Source: Hyphomicrobiales bacterium
Lineage (GTDB): Bacteria > Pseudomonadota > Alphaproteobacteria > Rhizobiales > Beijerinckiaceae
Length of the DNA stretch: 61,072 bases
Reading direction: 5' to 3'
Assembly (NCBI GenBank): GCA_900473415.1
Contig: UCLR01000002.1
Location: 1-61,072, forward strand
Position numbers and translations under genes: made by a program. The notes below the pieces were generated by a model. The model worked only from the letters and a program-made list of their open reading frames with translations. It ran no database searches and was not told the origin of the DNA. Below are positions 47,424-55,009 of the stretch, piece after piece. How positions within the stretch are numbered: position 1 is the stretch's first letter; the number at the start of each line of letters is the position of its first letter.

Positions 47424-48023
47424 ATGCGTCTCCATGCGGAGAATCTCGCCTGCCGCCGCGGGGGCCGGCTGATCTTCGAAGGCCTGAGCTTTACGCTCGG
47501 TCAGGCCGAGGCGATCGCGCTGACCGGACGCAACGGCGCCGGCAAATCGAGCCTCATCGCCATGCTGTGCGGAAGGCTGCGGCCGGATGGCGGCACGATC
47601 CGGCTGGAGGGCGGCGATGAAGACGCGCAGCTCGCCGAGATCTCGCATCTTGTCGGCCATCGCGATGGCTTGAAGACCGCGCTGACGGCGCGGGAGAATC
47701 TTGCCTTCGCCCAAGATGTGCTGGGCGATGCGGCGGCGTCTCCGGAGGAAGCGCTGGCGGTCGTGGGCTTGCCCCATGCGGCGGAGCTGCCGGTGGGCTA
47801 TCTCTCGGCCGGGCAGCGCCGGCGCGTGGCGCTGGCGCGGCTCCTTGTCTCGCGCCGGCCCTATTGGCTGCTCGACGAGCCGATGTCGGCGCTGGACAGC
47901 GCCTCGCAGCTGATGCTGGCCGGGCTGATGCGGGATCATCTCGCGCAGGGCGGCGCAATCCTGGCGGCGACGCATGGGCCGCTCGGCCTGGAGGGTGCGC
48001 GCGAAGTGAGGATCGGACCGTGA
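47424..48023 (+). CDS. ccmA: heme exporter ATP-binding protein CcmA
   Basis: 199 residues from ATG 47424; earlier in-frame codons precede the conserved start. Walker [10 protein letters not shown] is at 35-43, the signature [16 protein letters not shown] near 123-138, and [10 protein letters not shown] near 150. The short ABC protein with this signature and the ccmB gene starting in its stop codon identify CcmA. With CcmB it energises release of holo-CcmE in cytochrome c maturation. Confidence 0.94.
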   Translation: MRLHAENLACRRGGRLIFEGLSFTLGQAEAIALTGRNGAGKSSLIAMLCGRLRPDGGTIRLEGGDEDAQLAEISHLVGHRDGLKTALTARENLAFAQDVLGDAAASPEEALAVVGLPHAAELPVGYLSAGQRRRVALARLLVSRRPYWLLDEPMSALDSASQLMLAGLMRDHLAQGGAILAATHGPLGLEGAREVRIGP

Positions 48024-48688
48024 GGCGGGCCTTCCTCGCCATCCTGAAGCGCGATCTCGCGCTTGCGAGCCGGGCCGGCGGCGGCGGCGAGCTCGCGCTC
48101 GTCTTCTTCCTGACGCTTGTAGTGCTGGTGCCCTTCGCGCTTGGGCCGGACCTCAACCTGCTCTCGCGGATCGGGCCGGCGATCCTCTGGCTCGGCGCGC
48201 TGCTTTCGGTGCTGATCGGGCTCGACCGGCTGTTCCAGAGCGACGAGGAGGACGGCTCGCTCGATCTGATCCGGGCGTCCGCGTTGCCGTTGGAGCTCGC
48301 CGTGCTGTCGAAGGGGCTGGCGCATTGGCTCACGACCGGCTTGCCGCTGGCGCTGGTCTCGCCGCTGCTCGGGCTATTGGTGGCGCTGCCGGGCGAGGGC
48401 GTGCTGCCGCTGATCGCGACGCTCATGGTCGGCACGCCGGCGCTGAGCTTCATCGGCGCGGGCGGCGCGGCGCTGGCCGCGAGCCTCAGGCGTGGCGGGC
48501 TAATCGTGCCGGTGCTGGTCGCGCCGCTGACGGTGCCGGTGCTGATCTTCGGCGTCTCGGCCGCCAATGCCGCGCTCGGCGGCACGGTGCCGTTCCTGAC
48601 GCCCTTCCTGATCCTCTGCGCGATCTCGCTCATGGCGATCGTGGTCGGCACGATCGCCGCAGCTGCGGCGTTACGATCGGCCGATTAG
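48020..48688 (+). CDS. ccmB: heme exporter permease CcmB
   Basis: 222 residues from GTG 48020, overlapping the ccmA stop (GTGA). About six membrane helices are present. The FQSDEEDGSLDLI loop and the LPLELAVLSKGLAHWL region are CcmB landmarks. It ends with a 4-bp overlap of the convergent small gene at 48685, and ccmC does not follow directly as it usually does. Confidence 0.94.
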   Translation: MRRAFLAILKRDLALASRAGGGGELALVFFLTLVVLVPFALGPDLNLLSRIGPAILWLGALLSVLIGLDRLFQSDEEDGSLDLIRASALPLELAVLSKGLAHWLTTGLPLALVSPLLGLLVALPGEGVLPLIATLMVGTPALSFIGAGGAALAASLRRGGLIVPVLVAPLTVPVLIFGVSAANAALGGTVPFLTPFLILCAISLMAIVVGTIAAAAALRSAD

Positions 48689-48924
48689 GCCTCGGCGCGA
48701 TCCCGCTCCGGCACGGCCGCTCCCAATTCGATCGGGTAGCCGTATTGCGTTGCCAGCTGCGCGACGAAGGACGCGATGTCCTCGCGGGCGACGTTGCGCT
48801 CTGCGAAGATCACGCGGACCTCTTCGGCGGCGGCGTTCACGTCGAGCACGGATGTTTCGTCGACCCTGCTGCGCAACATCGTTTCGACGGCGTGCTGCAT
48901 GTCGGCTGAGAGTTTCATCGGCAC
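48685..48924 (-). CDS. small protein of unknown function
   Basis: 80 residues if started at GTG 48924, which has GGAGG seven bases upstream; the ATG two codons later (48918) would be thirteen bases away. It is soluble, acidic and mostly helical (MKLSADMQHAVETML, DVNAAAEEVRVIFAERN, SFVAQLATQYGYPIEL). No domain is recognised. It is divergent from the ribbon-helix-helix-like gene across an AT-rich gap and convergent with ccmB. Confidence 0.7.
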   Translation of the reverse strand: MPMKLSADMQHAVETMLRSRVDETSVLDVNAAAEEVRVIFAERNVAREDIASFVAQLATQYGYPIELGAAVPERDRAEA

Positions 48925-49020
48925 GGTCGATCCTCCAAGGTGGCAAGCTAGCCCGGCTTCAGCACAAACGCAACAAAACAATCATAAAAAAGCAAGTTAT
49001 TTCAATATGTTAGTAGATTT

Positions 49021-49107
49021 GTCAGTTACCCACTCCAACCCCGTTGGTGGTCTCCGAGGCAGCGCTTGAAACACCACCTCTTCCGCTTATATAGTCACTT
49101 ACTCATT
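49021..49107. promoter_or_regulatory. AT-rich divergent control region with a 14-bp direct repeat
   Basis: GTCAGTTACCCACT (49021-49034) and GTCACTTACTCATT (49094-49107) match at 11 of 14 positions and are 73 bp apart, about seven helical turns. They lie between two divergent small genes, next to DNA of very low GC (16 of 60 bases are G or C in 48961-49020). An autoregulatory site for the nearby RHH-like protein is plausible. Confidence 0.4.
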
Positions 49108-49125
49108 TAGAGCCGGTGCAGCAAA

Positions 49126-49371
49126 ATGACATCTGAAGAACGAGGCGAACGCCTTCAGATCATGCTCAACCAAGACGAGCTGCGCGCCATCGAGAACTGG
49201 CGTTTCGAGAAGCGCATGCCCAGTCGCGCCTCGGCGGTACGCGAGCTGCTACGCCGGGGCTTGGCGGCGGAAGGCTTCGACCTTGCAGGAGAGGGTGTCC
49301 GGTCCCGGCAGTTTGGCATTCTCGACCAGGGCGGCGCCGACGCGTCGGGGCCCGACAACGACGAGGCCTGA
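49126..49371 (+). CDS. small ribbon-helix-helix-like protein
   Basis: 81 residues. The stretch RLQIMLNQDELRAIENWRFEKRMPSRASAVRELLRRGLAAEG (about residues 9-50) has the beta-strand plus two-helix pattern of MetJ/Arc regulators, including the SRASAVRELLRRGL second helix. The Gly/Asp-rich tail looks disordered. It could be a DNA-binding autoregulator of the divergent gene pair. Its upstream DNA is much richer in AT than the surroundings. Confidence 0.72.
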   Translation: MTSEERGERLQIMLNQDELRAIENWRFEKRMPSRASAVRELLRRGLAAEGFDLAGEGVRSRQFGILDQGGADASGPDNDEA

Positions 49372-49457
49372 TAAAGGCCCCTTGCCCAAGACGGAGCGAT
49401 TGTCGCAGTCGTGCCGAGCGCATTGCTTGGAAGCGGTCAAACTTTTAAAGCTCCGCC

Positions 49458-50219
49458 ATGGCCAGCCTGATCGACCTCGCCAATCCGACGCGCTTCATGC
49501 GCCTCTCGGCTGCGCTGCTGCCCTGGTTCGCGGCGGCGGCGGCGGTGTTCCTTGCGGTCGGGCTCTATCTCGCCTGGTTCGTGGCGCCGGCCGACTACCA
49601 GCAGGGCGAGACCATCCGCATCATGTTCATCCATGTGCCGGCGGCGTGGCTGGCGATGATGTTCTATTCGATGATGGCAGTCTCGGCCTTCGGCACGCTG
49701 GTCTGGCGCCATCCGCTCGCCGACGTCGCGCAGAAAGCGGCGGCGCCCATCGGCGCCTGCTTCGCGCTGGTCTGCCTCATCACCGGTGCGCTCTGGGGCA
49801 AGCCGATGTGGGGCACCTACTGGGTCTGGGATGCGCGGCTGACCTCGGTACTGGTGCTGCTCCTGATCTATCTCGGCATCATCGCGCTCTGGCGCGTGCT
49901 GGACGAGCCTCTACGCGCGGCGCGAGCCGTTGCCATTCTGACGCTGGTCGGCTTCGTCAACGTGCCGATCATCAAGTTCTCGGTCGATTGGTGGAACACG
50001 CTGCACCAGCCGGCTTCGGTGCTGCGCATGGGCGGGCCGACCATCCACCCCTCGATGCTGTGGCCGCTGCTGATCCTCGCGATCGGCTTCACCCTTTTCG
50101 CGCTGGCGCTGCACATGCTCGGGATGCGGGCCGAGATCATGCGCCGGCGCGTGCGAACGCTGACGATCCTCGAGGCCGAGCGGCTCGACCGGCTGGCGGC
50201 TCAGGGGGCCGCGGCATGA
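49458..50219 (+). CDS. ccmC: heme exporter/handling protein CcmC
   Basis: 253 residues with six membrane helices. The periplasmic tryptophan-rich WWD-type motif is WGKPMWGTYWVWDARLTS (113-130), and His59 (MFIHVPAAW) is a heme-ligand candidate, the second lying in the TIHPSMLWP loop. CcmC passes heme to CcmE in the periplasm. The gene is separated from ccmB by 769 bp of inserted genes. Confidence 0.95.
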   Translation: MASLIDLANPTRFMRLSAALLPWFAAAAAVFLAVGLYLAWFVAPADYQQGETIRIMFIHVPAAWLAMMFYSMMAVSAFGTLVWRHPLADVAQKAAAPIGACFALVCLITGALWGKPMWGTYWVWDARLTSVLVLLLIYLGIIALWRVLDEPLRAARAVAILTLVGFVNVPIIKFSVDWWNTLHQPASVLRMGGPTIHPSMLWPLLILAIGFTLFALALHMLGMRAEIMRRRVRTLTILEAERLDRLAAQGAAA

Positions 50220-50401
50220 ACGGGCTCATCGACAGCCTCGGACCGCATGCCGGCTTCATCCTCGCCTCTTACGGCTCGGCCGCACTCATCCTGACCGGAC
50301 TGACGCTGGCGGCCCTCCGTGACCATGCCGCCCAGAAGCGCGCGCTCGATGCGCTGGAGCGGCGCGGCGCCGGCCGGCAGCCGGGTGGGAAGGCGCGATG
50401 A
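50216..50401 (+). CDS. ccmD: heme exporter protein CcmD
   Basis: 61 residues with ATG overlapping the ccmC stop (ATGA). One membrane helix (HAGFILASYGSAALILTGL) is followed by a basic helical cytoplasmic tail (DHAAQKRALDALERRG), the usual CcmD build. It stabilises the CcmABC complex and helps release holo-CcmE. Confidence 0.9.
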   Translation: MNGLIDSLGPHAGFILASYGSAALILTGLTLAALRDHAAQKRALDALERRGAGRQPGGKAR

Positions 50402-50991
50402 GCGAAACCGAGTCCGCGTCGCGGCGGCGCTCGCCGCTCGTTTTCCTCGTGCCGGTGCTGATCTTCGGCGCGCTCGCCATCGTCTTCGGTATCGGCCTGT
50501 TCACGGGCGACAAGAGCCGGGTTCCCTCCGCGCTGATCGGACGTGTCGCGCCCGCGATCTCGCTCGCGCCGCTGGAAGGCCTGCAGCGCGACGGCAAACC
50601 CGTGCCGGCCTTCGCCAATGCCGATCTCGCCCGGGGTCGGGCAACGCTGGTCAATGTCTGGGCGAGCTGGTGCGCGCCTTGCCGGGTCGAGCATCCGGTG
50701 CTGGTCGGCCTGGCCGAATCCGAGCCGGTGAAGCAGGGCAAGGTCGCGCTGGTCGGGATGAACTACAAGGACGAGGCAGAGAATGCCCGTCGCTTCCTCG
50801 GCGCACTGGGCAATCCGTTCTCGGCCGTGGGGGTCGACCGCAGCGGGCGGGCCGCGATCGAGTGGGGCGTTTATGGCGTCCCCGAGACCTTCGTCATCGG
50901 GCCGGACGGCCACATCCTCGACAAGCATGTCGGCCCGCTCGACCAGCAGGCGGCGGCGAGGCTGTTGCAGCGGGCGCTGACGGGGCGCTGA
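50398..50991 (+). CDS. ccmG: thiol:disulfide interchange protein CcmG/DsbE
   Basis: 197 residues. One N-terminal anchor helix (about 12-35) is followed by a periplasmic thioredoxin domain with the active site WASWCAPCRVEHP (Cys92, Cys95) and the cis-proline loop YGVPETFVIG. It keeps apocytochrome c cysteines reduced for heme attachment. It overlaps ccmD by four bases. Confidence 0.95.
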   Translation: MSETESASRRRSPLVFLVPVLIFGALAIVFGIGLFTGDKSRVPSALIGRVAPAISLAPLEGLQRDGKPVPAFANADLARGRATLVNVWASWCAPCRVEHPVLVGLAESEPVKQGKVALVGMNYKDEAENARRFLGALGNPFSAVGVDRSGRAAIEWGVYGVPETFVIGPDGHILDKHVGPLDQQAAARLLQRALTGR

Positions 50992-50995
50992 GTCT

Positions 50996-51691
50996 TCAGG
51001 CCGCGCGCTTGGCGCCGACGAGGCTCTCGAACAGGCCGCGCCCATCGGTGCCGCCGACCAGCGAATCGATCAGATTCTCCGGATGCGGCATCAGCCCGAG
51101 AACGTTGAAGCCGGGCGAATAGATGCCGGCGATATTGTTGAGCGAGCCGTTCGGATTGGCTTCCGGCGTGACCCGGCCCTCGGCATCGGCATAGCGGAAG
51201 GCGACGAGGCCCTCGCCTTCGAGCCGCGCCAACGTCTCGGTGTCGGCGATGTAGTTACCCTCGCCATGGGCGATGCAGACATCGATCGTCTGGCCCTTGG
51301 CATAGGCGCGGGTATAGGGCGTGTCGTTGCGCTCGACCTTCAGGTGCTGGCGCTTGCAGACGAATTTGAGATCAGCGTTGCGGACCAGGATGCCGGGCAG
51401 GAGCCCCGCCTCGCAGGCGATCTGGAAGCCGTTGCAGATGCCGAGCACATAGCCGCCGCGGGCCGCATGGGCGCGCGTCGCGTCCATGATGTGTGCGCGG
51501 CCTGCAATGGCGCCGGTGCGCAGATAGTCGCCATAGGAGAAGCCGCCCGGCAGCACCACGAGATCGGTGCCCTTGGGCAGCTCGGTGTCGCCGTGCCAGC
51601 TATGGACGACCGTCGCGCCGGCCTGCCTCAGCGCCTGGGCGACGTCGCCGTCACGGTTGGAGCCCGGAAAGGTGATGACCGCGGCCTTCAT
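50996..51691 (-). CDS. purQ: phosphoribosylformylglycinamidine synthase, glutaminase subunit PurQ
   Basis: 231 residues of class I glutamine amidotransferase type. The nucleophile is Cys86 in VLGICNGFQ, and FPGSNRDGD and PGGFSYGDYLRTGAI are the characteristic N-terminal blocks. It supplies ammonia to PurL together with PurS in the fourth step of purine synthesis. It is the last gene of an operon-like row that includes two lipoprotein genes. Confidence 0.96.
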   Translation of the reverse strand: MKAAVITFPGSNRDGDVAQALRQAGATVVHSWHGDTELPKGTDLVVLPGGFSYGDYLRTGAIAGRAHIMDATRAHAARGGYVLGICNGFQIACEAGLLPGILVRNADLKFVCKRQHLKVERNDTPYTRAYAKGQTIDVCIAHGEGNYIADTETLARLEGEGLVAFRYADAEGRVTPEANPNGSLNNIAGIYSPGFNVLGLMPHPENLIDSLVGGTDGRGLFESLVGAKRAA

Positions 51692-51737
51692 GATGATGTC
51701 CTTTCGGCTCGTTTCGTTTTCGGCTGTCGTGCGTCGT

Positions 51738-52319
51738 TCAGCGCTGAGCTAAGCGACGTGAACCACCGTCCTTGATCTCGATCGCCGAGATGAAGTGTTC
51801 GAGATTGCGCGCCGCAACAGCCTCGTCCTGCGATATCGACAGCAGGTTGAAGGCCAGAGACCCTGCAAAAACGGCGGTATTGCGAGCGAACTCGGTCTTA
51901 CCGTTCACTTCCCGGGAATAGCCGAAGCTGAAGGACGGAAACCCCTTCACGGTACCCGGCTTGGGGCCGAATTTCGCGATGGCGCCCCCACGTGTCTGCT
52001 CGTCCAGGACGCGCTGGCCCAGGTCGAGGAGAGCCTGCGGATCAGGCTTGCGCGTTGGGCTGGCGAGCCGCGGATAGATCACGGCCGAGGGCGAGGCGCA
52101 GGCGAGGGGCCGGCAGACAAAGACCGTGCGGCGCGCGCTCAGTGTGTCTATCCCGCGCCCAACCCACTTGTCCCGGTCGACATTGCGGATGCTGAGTCGC
52201 GTCTCCCCGGGCCGCACGGGCGCGTCGAATTCCCCGGCCGTCAGGACGCTCGGCCTGGTCGCAGTCTGACAGCCCGCCAGCAACATGGCGGTCAACAAGG
52301 CACAGATGGTCGTCTTCAA
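51738..52319 (-). CDS. predicted lipoprotein of unknown function between purS and purQ (Lp2)
   Basis: 193 residues. The signal peptide has the lipobox LLAGC (Cys17). Further features are a CX4C pair at Cys69 and Cys74 (VFVCRPLACASP) and FGYSREVNGK ... AVFAGSLAFN near the C-terminus. No known domain was recognised. The same order of features (lipobox, CX4C, Y-x-RE then an AxxAG segment) occurs in the lipoprotein at 52749-53330, so the two may be distant paralogues. It lies 33 bp after purS and 46 bp before purQ on the same strand. Confidence 0.72.
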   Translation of the reverse strand: MKTTICALLTAMLLAGCQTATRPSVLTAGEFDAPVRPGETRLSIRNVDRDKWVGRGIDTLSARRTVFVCRPLACASPSAVIYPRLASPTRKPDPQALLDLGQRVLDEQTRGGAIAKFGPKPGTVKGFPSFSFGYSREVNGKTEFARNTAVFAGSLAFNLLSISQDEAVAARNLEHFISAIEIKDGGSRRLAQR

Positions 52320-52352
52320 AGCTGCCCCCCAGCAGTTTGGCGTTTCGGAGCC

Positions 52353-52595
52353 TCAGGCTCCGATTTCGACGCGGTAATTCTCGATGACGGTGTTGGCGAG
52401 CAGCTTCTCGCAGGCTGCCTTCAGCGCAGCCTCCGCGGCCGCCTTGTCGGAGCCGGTGAGCTCGATGTCGAAGACCTTGCCCTGGCGCACCGAACCCACG
52501 CCGTCGATGCCGAGCGACTTCAGCGCCCCTTCGATGGCCTTGCCCTGCGGATCGAGCACGCCGTTCTTCAGGGTGACGGTGACGCGGGCTTTCAT
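52353..52595 (-). CDS. purS: phosphoribosylformylglycinamidine synthase subunit PurS
   Basis: 80 residues, starting MKARVTVTLKNGVLDPQGKA with GGAGA upstream. The motif SLGIDGVGSVRQGKVFDIEL is typical of PurS. It is the small bridging subunit of the PurLSQ complex. An earlier in-frame ATG is not needed. Confidence 0.95.
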   Translation of the reverse strand: MKARVTVTLKNGVLDPQGKAIEGALKSLGIDGVGSVRQGKVFDIELTGSDKAAAEAALKAACEKLLANTVIENYRVEIGA

Positions 52596-52646
52596 GAGGG
52601 TCTCCTGGCAGGATTTATGCGTTACATCAAGATCTTGGGCCATGCG

Positions 52647-52704
52647 GCTAAAGCATGTTATCAACCCAGGACCGATTTCAGAAGGTTACAGGACATGCTC
52701 TAGC
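52647..52704. repeat. intergenic imperfect palindrome upstream of purS
   Basis: The end arms GCTAAAGCATGT and ACATGCTCTAGC pair with one mismatch around a 34-nt core that contains AGGACC...GGTT. It resembles short dispersed palindromes seen in rhizobia and lies between Lp1 and purS, where it could form a stable RNA hairpin. Confidence 0.55.
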
Positions 52705-52748
52705 GGCGAATCGGGGCCGGCTCAACCATTTCGCGCGGATTCCGGCCA

Positions 52749-53330
52749 TCAGCGGCTGCGCCATGCGGCTTCGGCGTCGTGACGGGCGGCGTCGGCGGTG
52801 CCGGCGACCGCGACCGCAACGACGAGACGCTCGTTCTCGCGTCCGTAGAGGATGGCGGTGACGGCCCGCCGCCCGGGCGTGTCGAGCGAGCGGATCGTGA
52901 CGAGGATGCCGCGGGCATCGGGTGAATCCAGCCGCAGGACGTCCGTCGCGCTGCGGGCCGGCTTCCGCTCGGGCTTCCGTTTCAGCGCCTTCTGCAGCTT
53001 GCGGCGTTCGGCCGCCTTTTCCGCCGCCAGCCGGGCGAAGGCCTGGCCGAGAGCCGCCGGGCTTTCGGAAAGCGCCTTCTCCATCTCGACGGCGCGTGCG
53101 CCGGAGAAGGAGACGATGGCGGCGAAGCCCTGCCGGTCGCAGGCGTCGCGCGGACAGAACGCCATGGCGCGGGCCTCGAGCCCGTCATTCAGCACCCAGG
53201 CGCCGATCGGCAGCGGCTGCCAACCCTGAGAGGCCGGCAGCTCCGTGATCCCGGGTCCGAAATGCGAGCAGGCCGAGAGCATGAGCCCGGCGGCCAGAGC
53301 CAGCAATGCGACATGAAAACGGGAGCGCAT
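52749..53330 (-). CDS. predicted lipoprotein of unknown function between purC and purS (Lp1)
   Basis: 193 residues from ATG 53330. The signal peptide ends with the lipobox LMLSAC (Cys21). A CX4C pair lies at Cys59 and Cys64 (AFCPRDACDRQGF). A basic stretch (AAERRKLQKALKRKPERKPAR) follows, and the end LYGRENERLVVAVAVAG recalls Lp2. No known domain was recognised. The start codon lies at the centre of a 26-bp perfect palindrome that also looks like the purC terminator, and its ribosome site GGGAG is inside the stem. Confidence 0.72.
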   Translation of the reverse strand: MRSRFHVALLALAAGLMLSACSHFGPGITELPASQGWQPLPIGAWVLNDGLEARAMAFCPRDACDRQGFAAIVSFSGARAVEMEKALSESPAALGQAFARLAAEKAAERRKLQKALKRKPERKPARSATDVLRLDSPDARGILVTIRSLDTPGRRAVTAILYGRENERLVVAVAVAGTADAARHDAEAAWRSR

Positions 53331-53342
53331 GCGCTCCCGTTT
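53317..53342 (-). terminator. purC terminator hairpin overlapping the Lp1 start codon
   Basis: A perfect 26-bp palindrome with centre CATG; its arms are AAACGGGAGCGCA and TGCGCTCCCGTTT. On the minus strand it continues with TTTT, as in an intrinsic terminator, and it lies 45 bp after the purC stop. The ATG of Lp1 is in the loop region and its Shine-Dalgarno in the 5' arm, so folding would both end transcripts and hide the start. Confidence 0.7.
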
Positions 53343-53386
53343 CGATGACGATAATGGCAGGCTCTGGGCACTCACCCCTGGGGCGT

Positions 53387-54151
53387 TCACTGCACCAGGC
53401 GCGGGCCGGTCTGGCCGGGGTTCTCGTTCTCGCCGAGGATGCCGAGGCGGCGGGCGACTTCCGTATAGGCCTCGATGATCCCGCCCATGTCGCGGCGGAA
53501 GCGATCCTTGTCGAGCTTGTCCTTGGAGCGGATGTCCCAGAGCCGGCAGGAATCCGGGCTGATCTCGTCGGCGACGACGATGCGCATCATGTCGCCTTCC
53601 CAGAGCCGGCCGGTCTCCATCTTGAAGTCGACGAGACGGATGCCGGCGCCGAGGAAGAGGCCGGAGAGGAAGTCGTTGACGCGGATGGCCAGGGCCATGA
53701 CGTCGTCGATCTCCTGCGGCGTCGCCCAGCCGAAGGCGGTGATGTGCTCTTCGGAGACCATCGGGTCGCCGAGCGCGTCATTCTTGTAATAGAACTCGAT
53801 GATCGAGCGCGGCAGCTGCGTGCCTTCCTCGAGGCCGAGGCGGGTCGCCAGCGAGCCGGCGGCGACGTTGCGCACCACGACCTGCAGCGGGATGATCTCG
53901 ACCTCGCGGATGAGCTGCTCGCGCATGTTCAGCCGGCGGATGAAATGCGTCGGCACGCCGATGTCGTTGAGGTTCGAGAAGATGTGCTCGGAGATGCGGT
54001 TGTTGAGCACGCCCTTGCCGTCGATCACCTCATGCTTCTTCGCGTCGAAGGCGGTGGCGTCGTCCTTGAAATGCTGGATCAGCGTACCGGGCTCGGGTCC
54101 TTCATAGAGGACCTTCGCCTTGCCTTCGTAGATGCGACGGCGGCGATTCAT
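53387..54151 (-). CDS. purC: phosphoribosylaminoimidazole-succinocarboxamide synthase PurC
   Basis: 254 residues from ATG 54151; a longer in-frame reading upstream has no PurC homology. [61 protein letters not shown] and [15 protein letters not shown] are the conserved blocks. It joins aspartate to CAIR in purine synthesis. It is the first of the purC-purS-purQ row. Confidence 0.97.
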   Translation of the reverse strand: MNRRRRIYEGKAKVLYEGPEPGTLIQHFKDDATAFDAKKHEVIDGKGVLNNRISEHIFSNLNDIGVPTHFIRRLNMREQLIREVEIIPLQVVVRNVAAGSLATRLGLEEGTQLPRSIIEFYYKNDALGDPMVSEEHITAFGWATPQEIDDVMALAIRVNDFLSGLFLGAGIRLVDFKMETGRLWEGDMMRIVVADEISPDSCRLWDIRSKDKLDKDRFRRDMGGIIEAYTEVARRLGILGENENPGQTGPRLVQ

Positions 54152-54490
54152 GGGGATGTACCGTGGCTTGAGGAAATCCAAAGGTCGGCCCTTTTCTGGA
54201 CGCGATGTCATCGCGGCGGGATCTTGGCCCCTGATCTGTCGATCCGGAACCGTCGGCCCGGGCGATCCCGCTTTGGAATCAAACCCTGAGGGCCGGCGCC
54301 GGCTGTATGCGCGTATATGGGGCCTTAACGACGCAAACGCAACAAACGCCCCTTCCTGAGCTTTCTGCAGCCTTAAAGAGCGGCCCGAAAGGTCGCCTGC
54401 GGCGATGCTGAGGCTGGCCCTTGCCGCCACGGCAGCCTATATGGTTGGCGGGAGCATGAGCCCCGCCCGCAGAGGATACGGACGCCGCCA
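54152..54490. other. 339-bp divergent intergenic region between purC and the zeta-subunit gene
   Basis: It must hold the promoters of both genes. A CCTATATGG element near 54432-54442 is a possible -10 for the plus-strand gene, but its -35 is poor. A short repetitive patch of ACGCAAACGCAACAAACGC lies near 54329-54350. I see no small gene, PurR-like box or purine-riboswitch motif. Confidence 0.45.
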
Positions 54491-54814
54491 ATGACGACCT
54501 TCGACGAGCGCAAGAACGCCTTCGAGCAAAAATTCGCCCATGACGAGGAACTGCGCTTCAAGGCCACGGCCCGTCGCAACAAGCTGCTCGGGCTCTGGGC
54601 GGCCGATAAGCTCGGCAAGAGCGGCGCGGATGCCGAGGCCTATGCCAAGGCCGTCGTCGTCGCCGATTTCGAGGAGGCGGGCGACGAGGACGTGGTGCGC
54701 AAGCTCAAGAGCGATTTCGCGGCCGCCAATCTCGGCATCGACGACAGCGAGATCCGCAGCGTCATGACCGAGCTGCTGCTCAAGGCCGCGCAGGATATCC
54801 AGGCCGGGCAGTGA
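54491..54814 (+). CDS. ATPase inhibitor subunit zeta (DUF1476)
   Basis: 107 residues, starting MTTFDERKNAFEQKFAHDEE, with RFKATARRNKLLGLWAAD and DVVRKLKSDFAAANL, the pattern of the alphaproteobacterial zeta subunit first found in Paracoccus. It binds F1-ATPase and blocks ATP hydrolysis. It is a single-gene unit with a terminator-like hairpin about 90 bp downstream. Confidence 0.94.
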   Translation: MTTFDERKNAFEQKFAHDEELRFKATARRNKLLGLWAADKLGKSGADAEAYAKAVVVADFEEAGDEDVVRKLKSDFAAANLGIDDSEIRSVMTELLLKAAQDIQAGQ

Positions 54815-54826
54815 CCTTTTGTCCGA

Positions 54827-54871
54827 GCATCGGATTCGTCTAAAAACCGGATTCCAATTTCGGTCCGATGC
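54827..54871. repeat. short intergenic palindrome after the zeta-subunit gene
   Basis: GCATCGGA (54827-54834) and TCCGATGC (54864-54871) form perfect 8-bp arms around an AT-richer core with AAAAACCGG and AATTTCGG. The layout resembles rhizobial dispersed palindromes; it may act in the RNA as a hairpin. Confidence 0.5.
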
Positions 54872-54904
54872 CCGGGCATAGCCGGCAGACGCAGGACGTC
54901 TCTG

Positions 54905-54928
54905 AAACGGGCGCATGGGCGCCCGTTT
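54905..54928 (+). terminator. intrinsic terminator downstream of the zeta-subunit gene
   Basis: Perfect 10-bp arms AAACGGGCGC and GCGCCCGTTT around a 4-nt loop, followed by GCTTTTCG on the plus strand. Confidence 0.75.
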
Positions 54929-55009
54929 GCTTTTCGGGCGGCCCTCGGTCCAACCTGCCAAGGTCGCCGCGCCATGTGAAGCGCGGACTTCGAAACGGAA
55001 GAACGCGCC

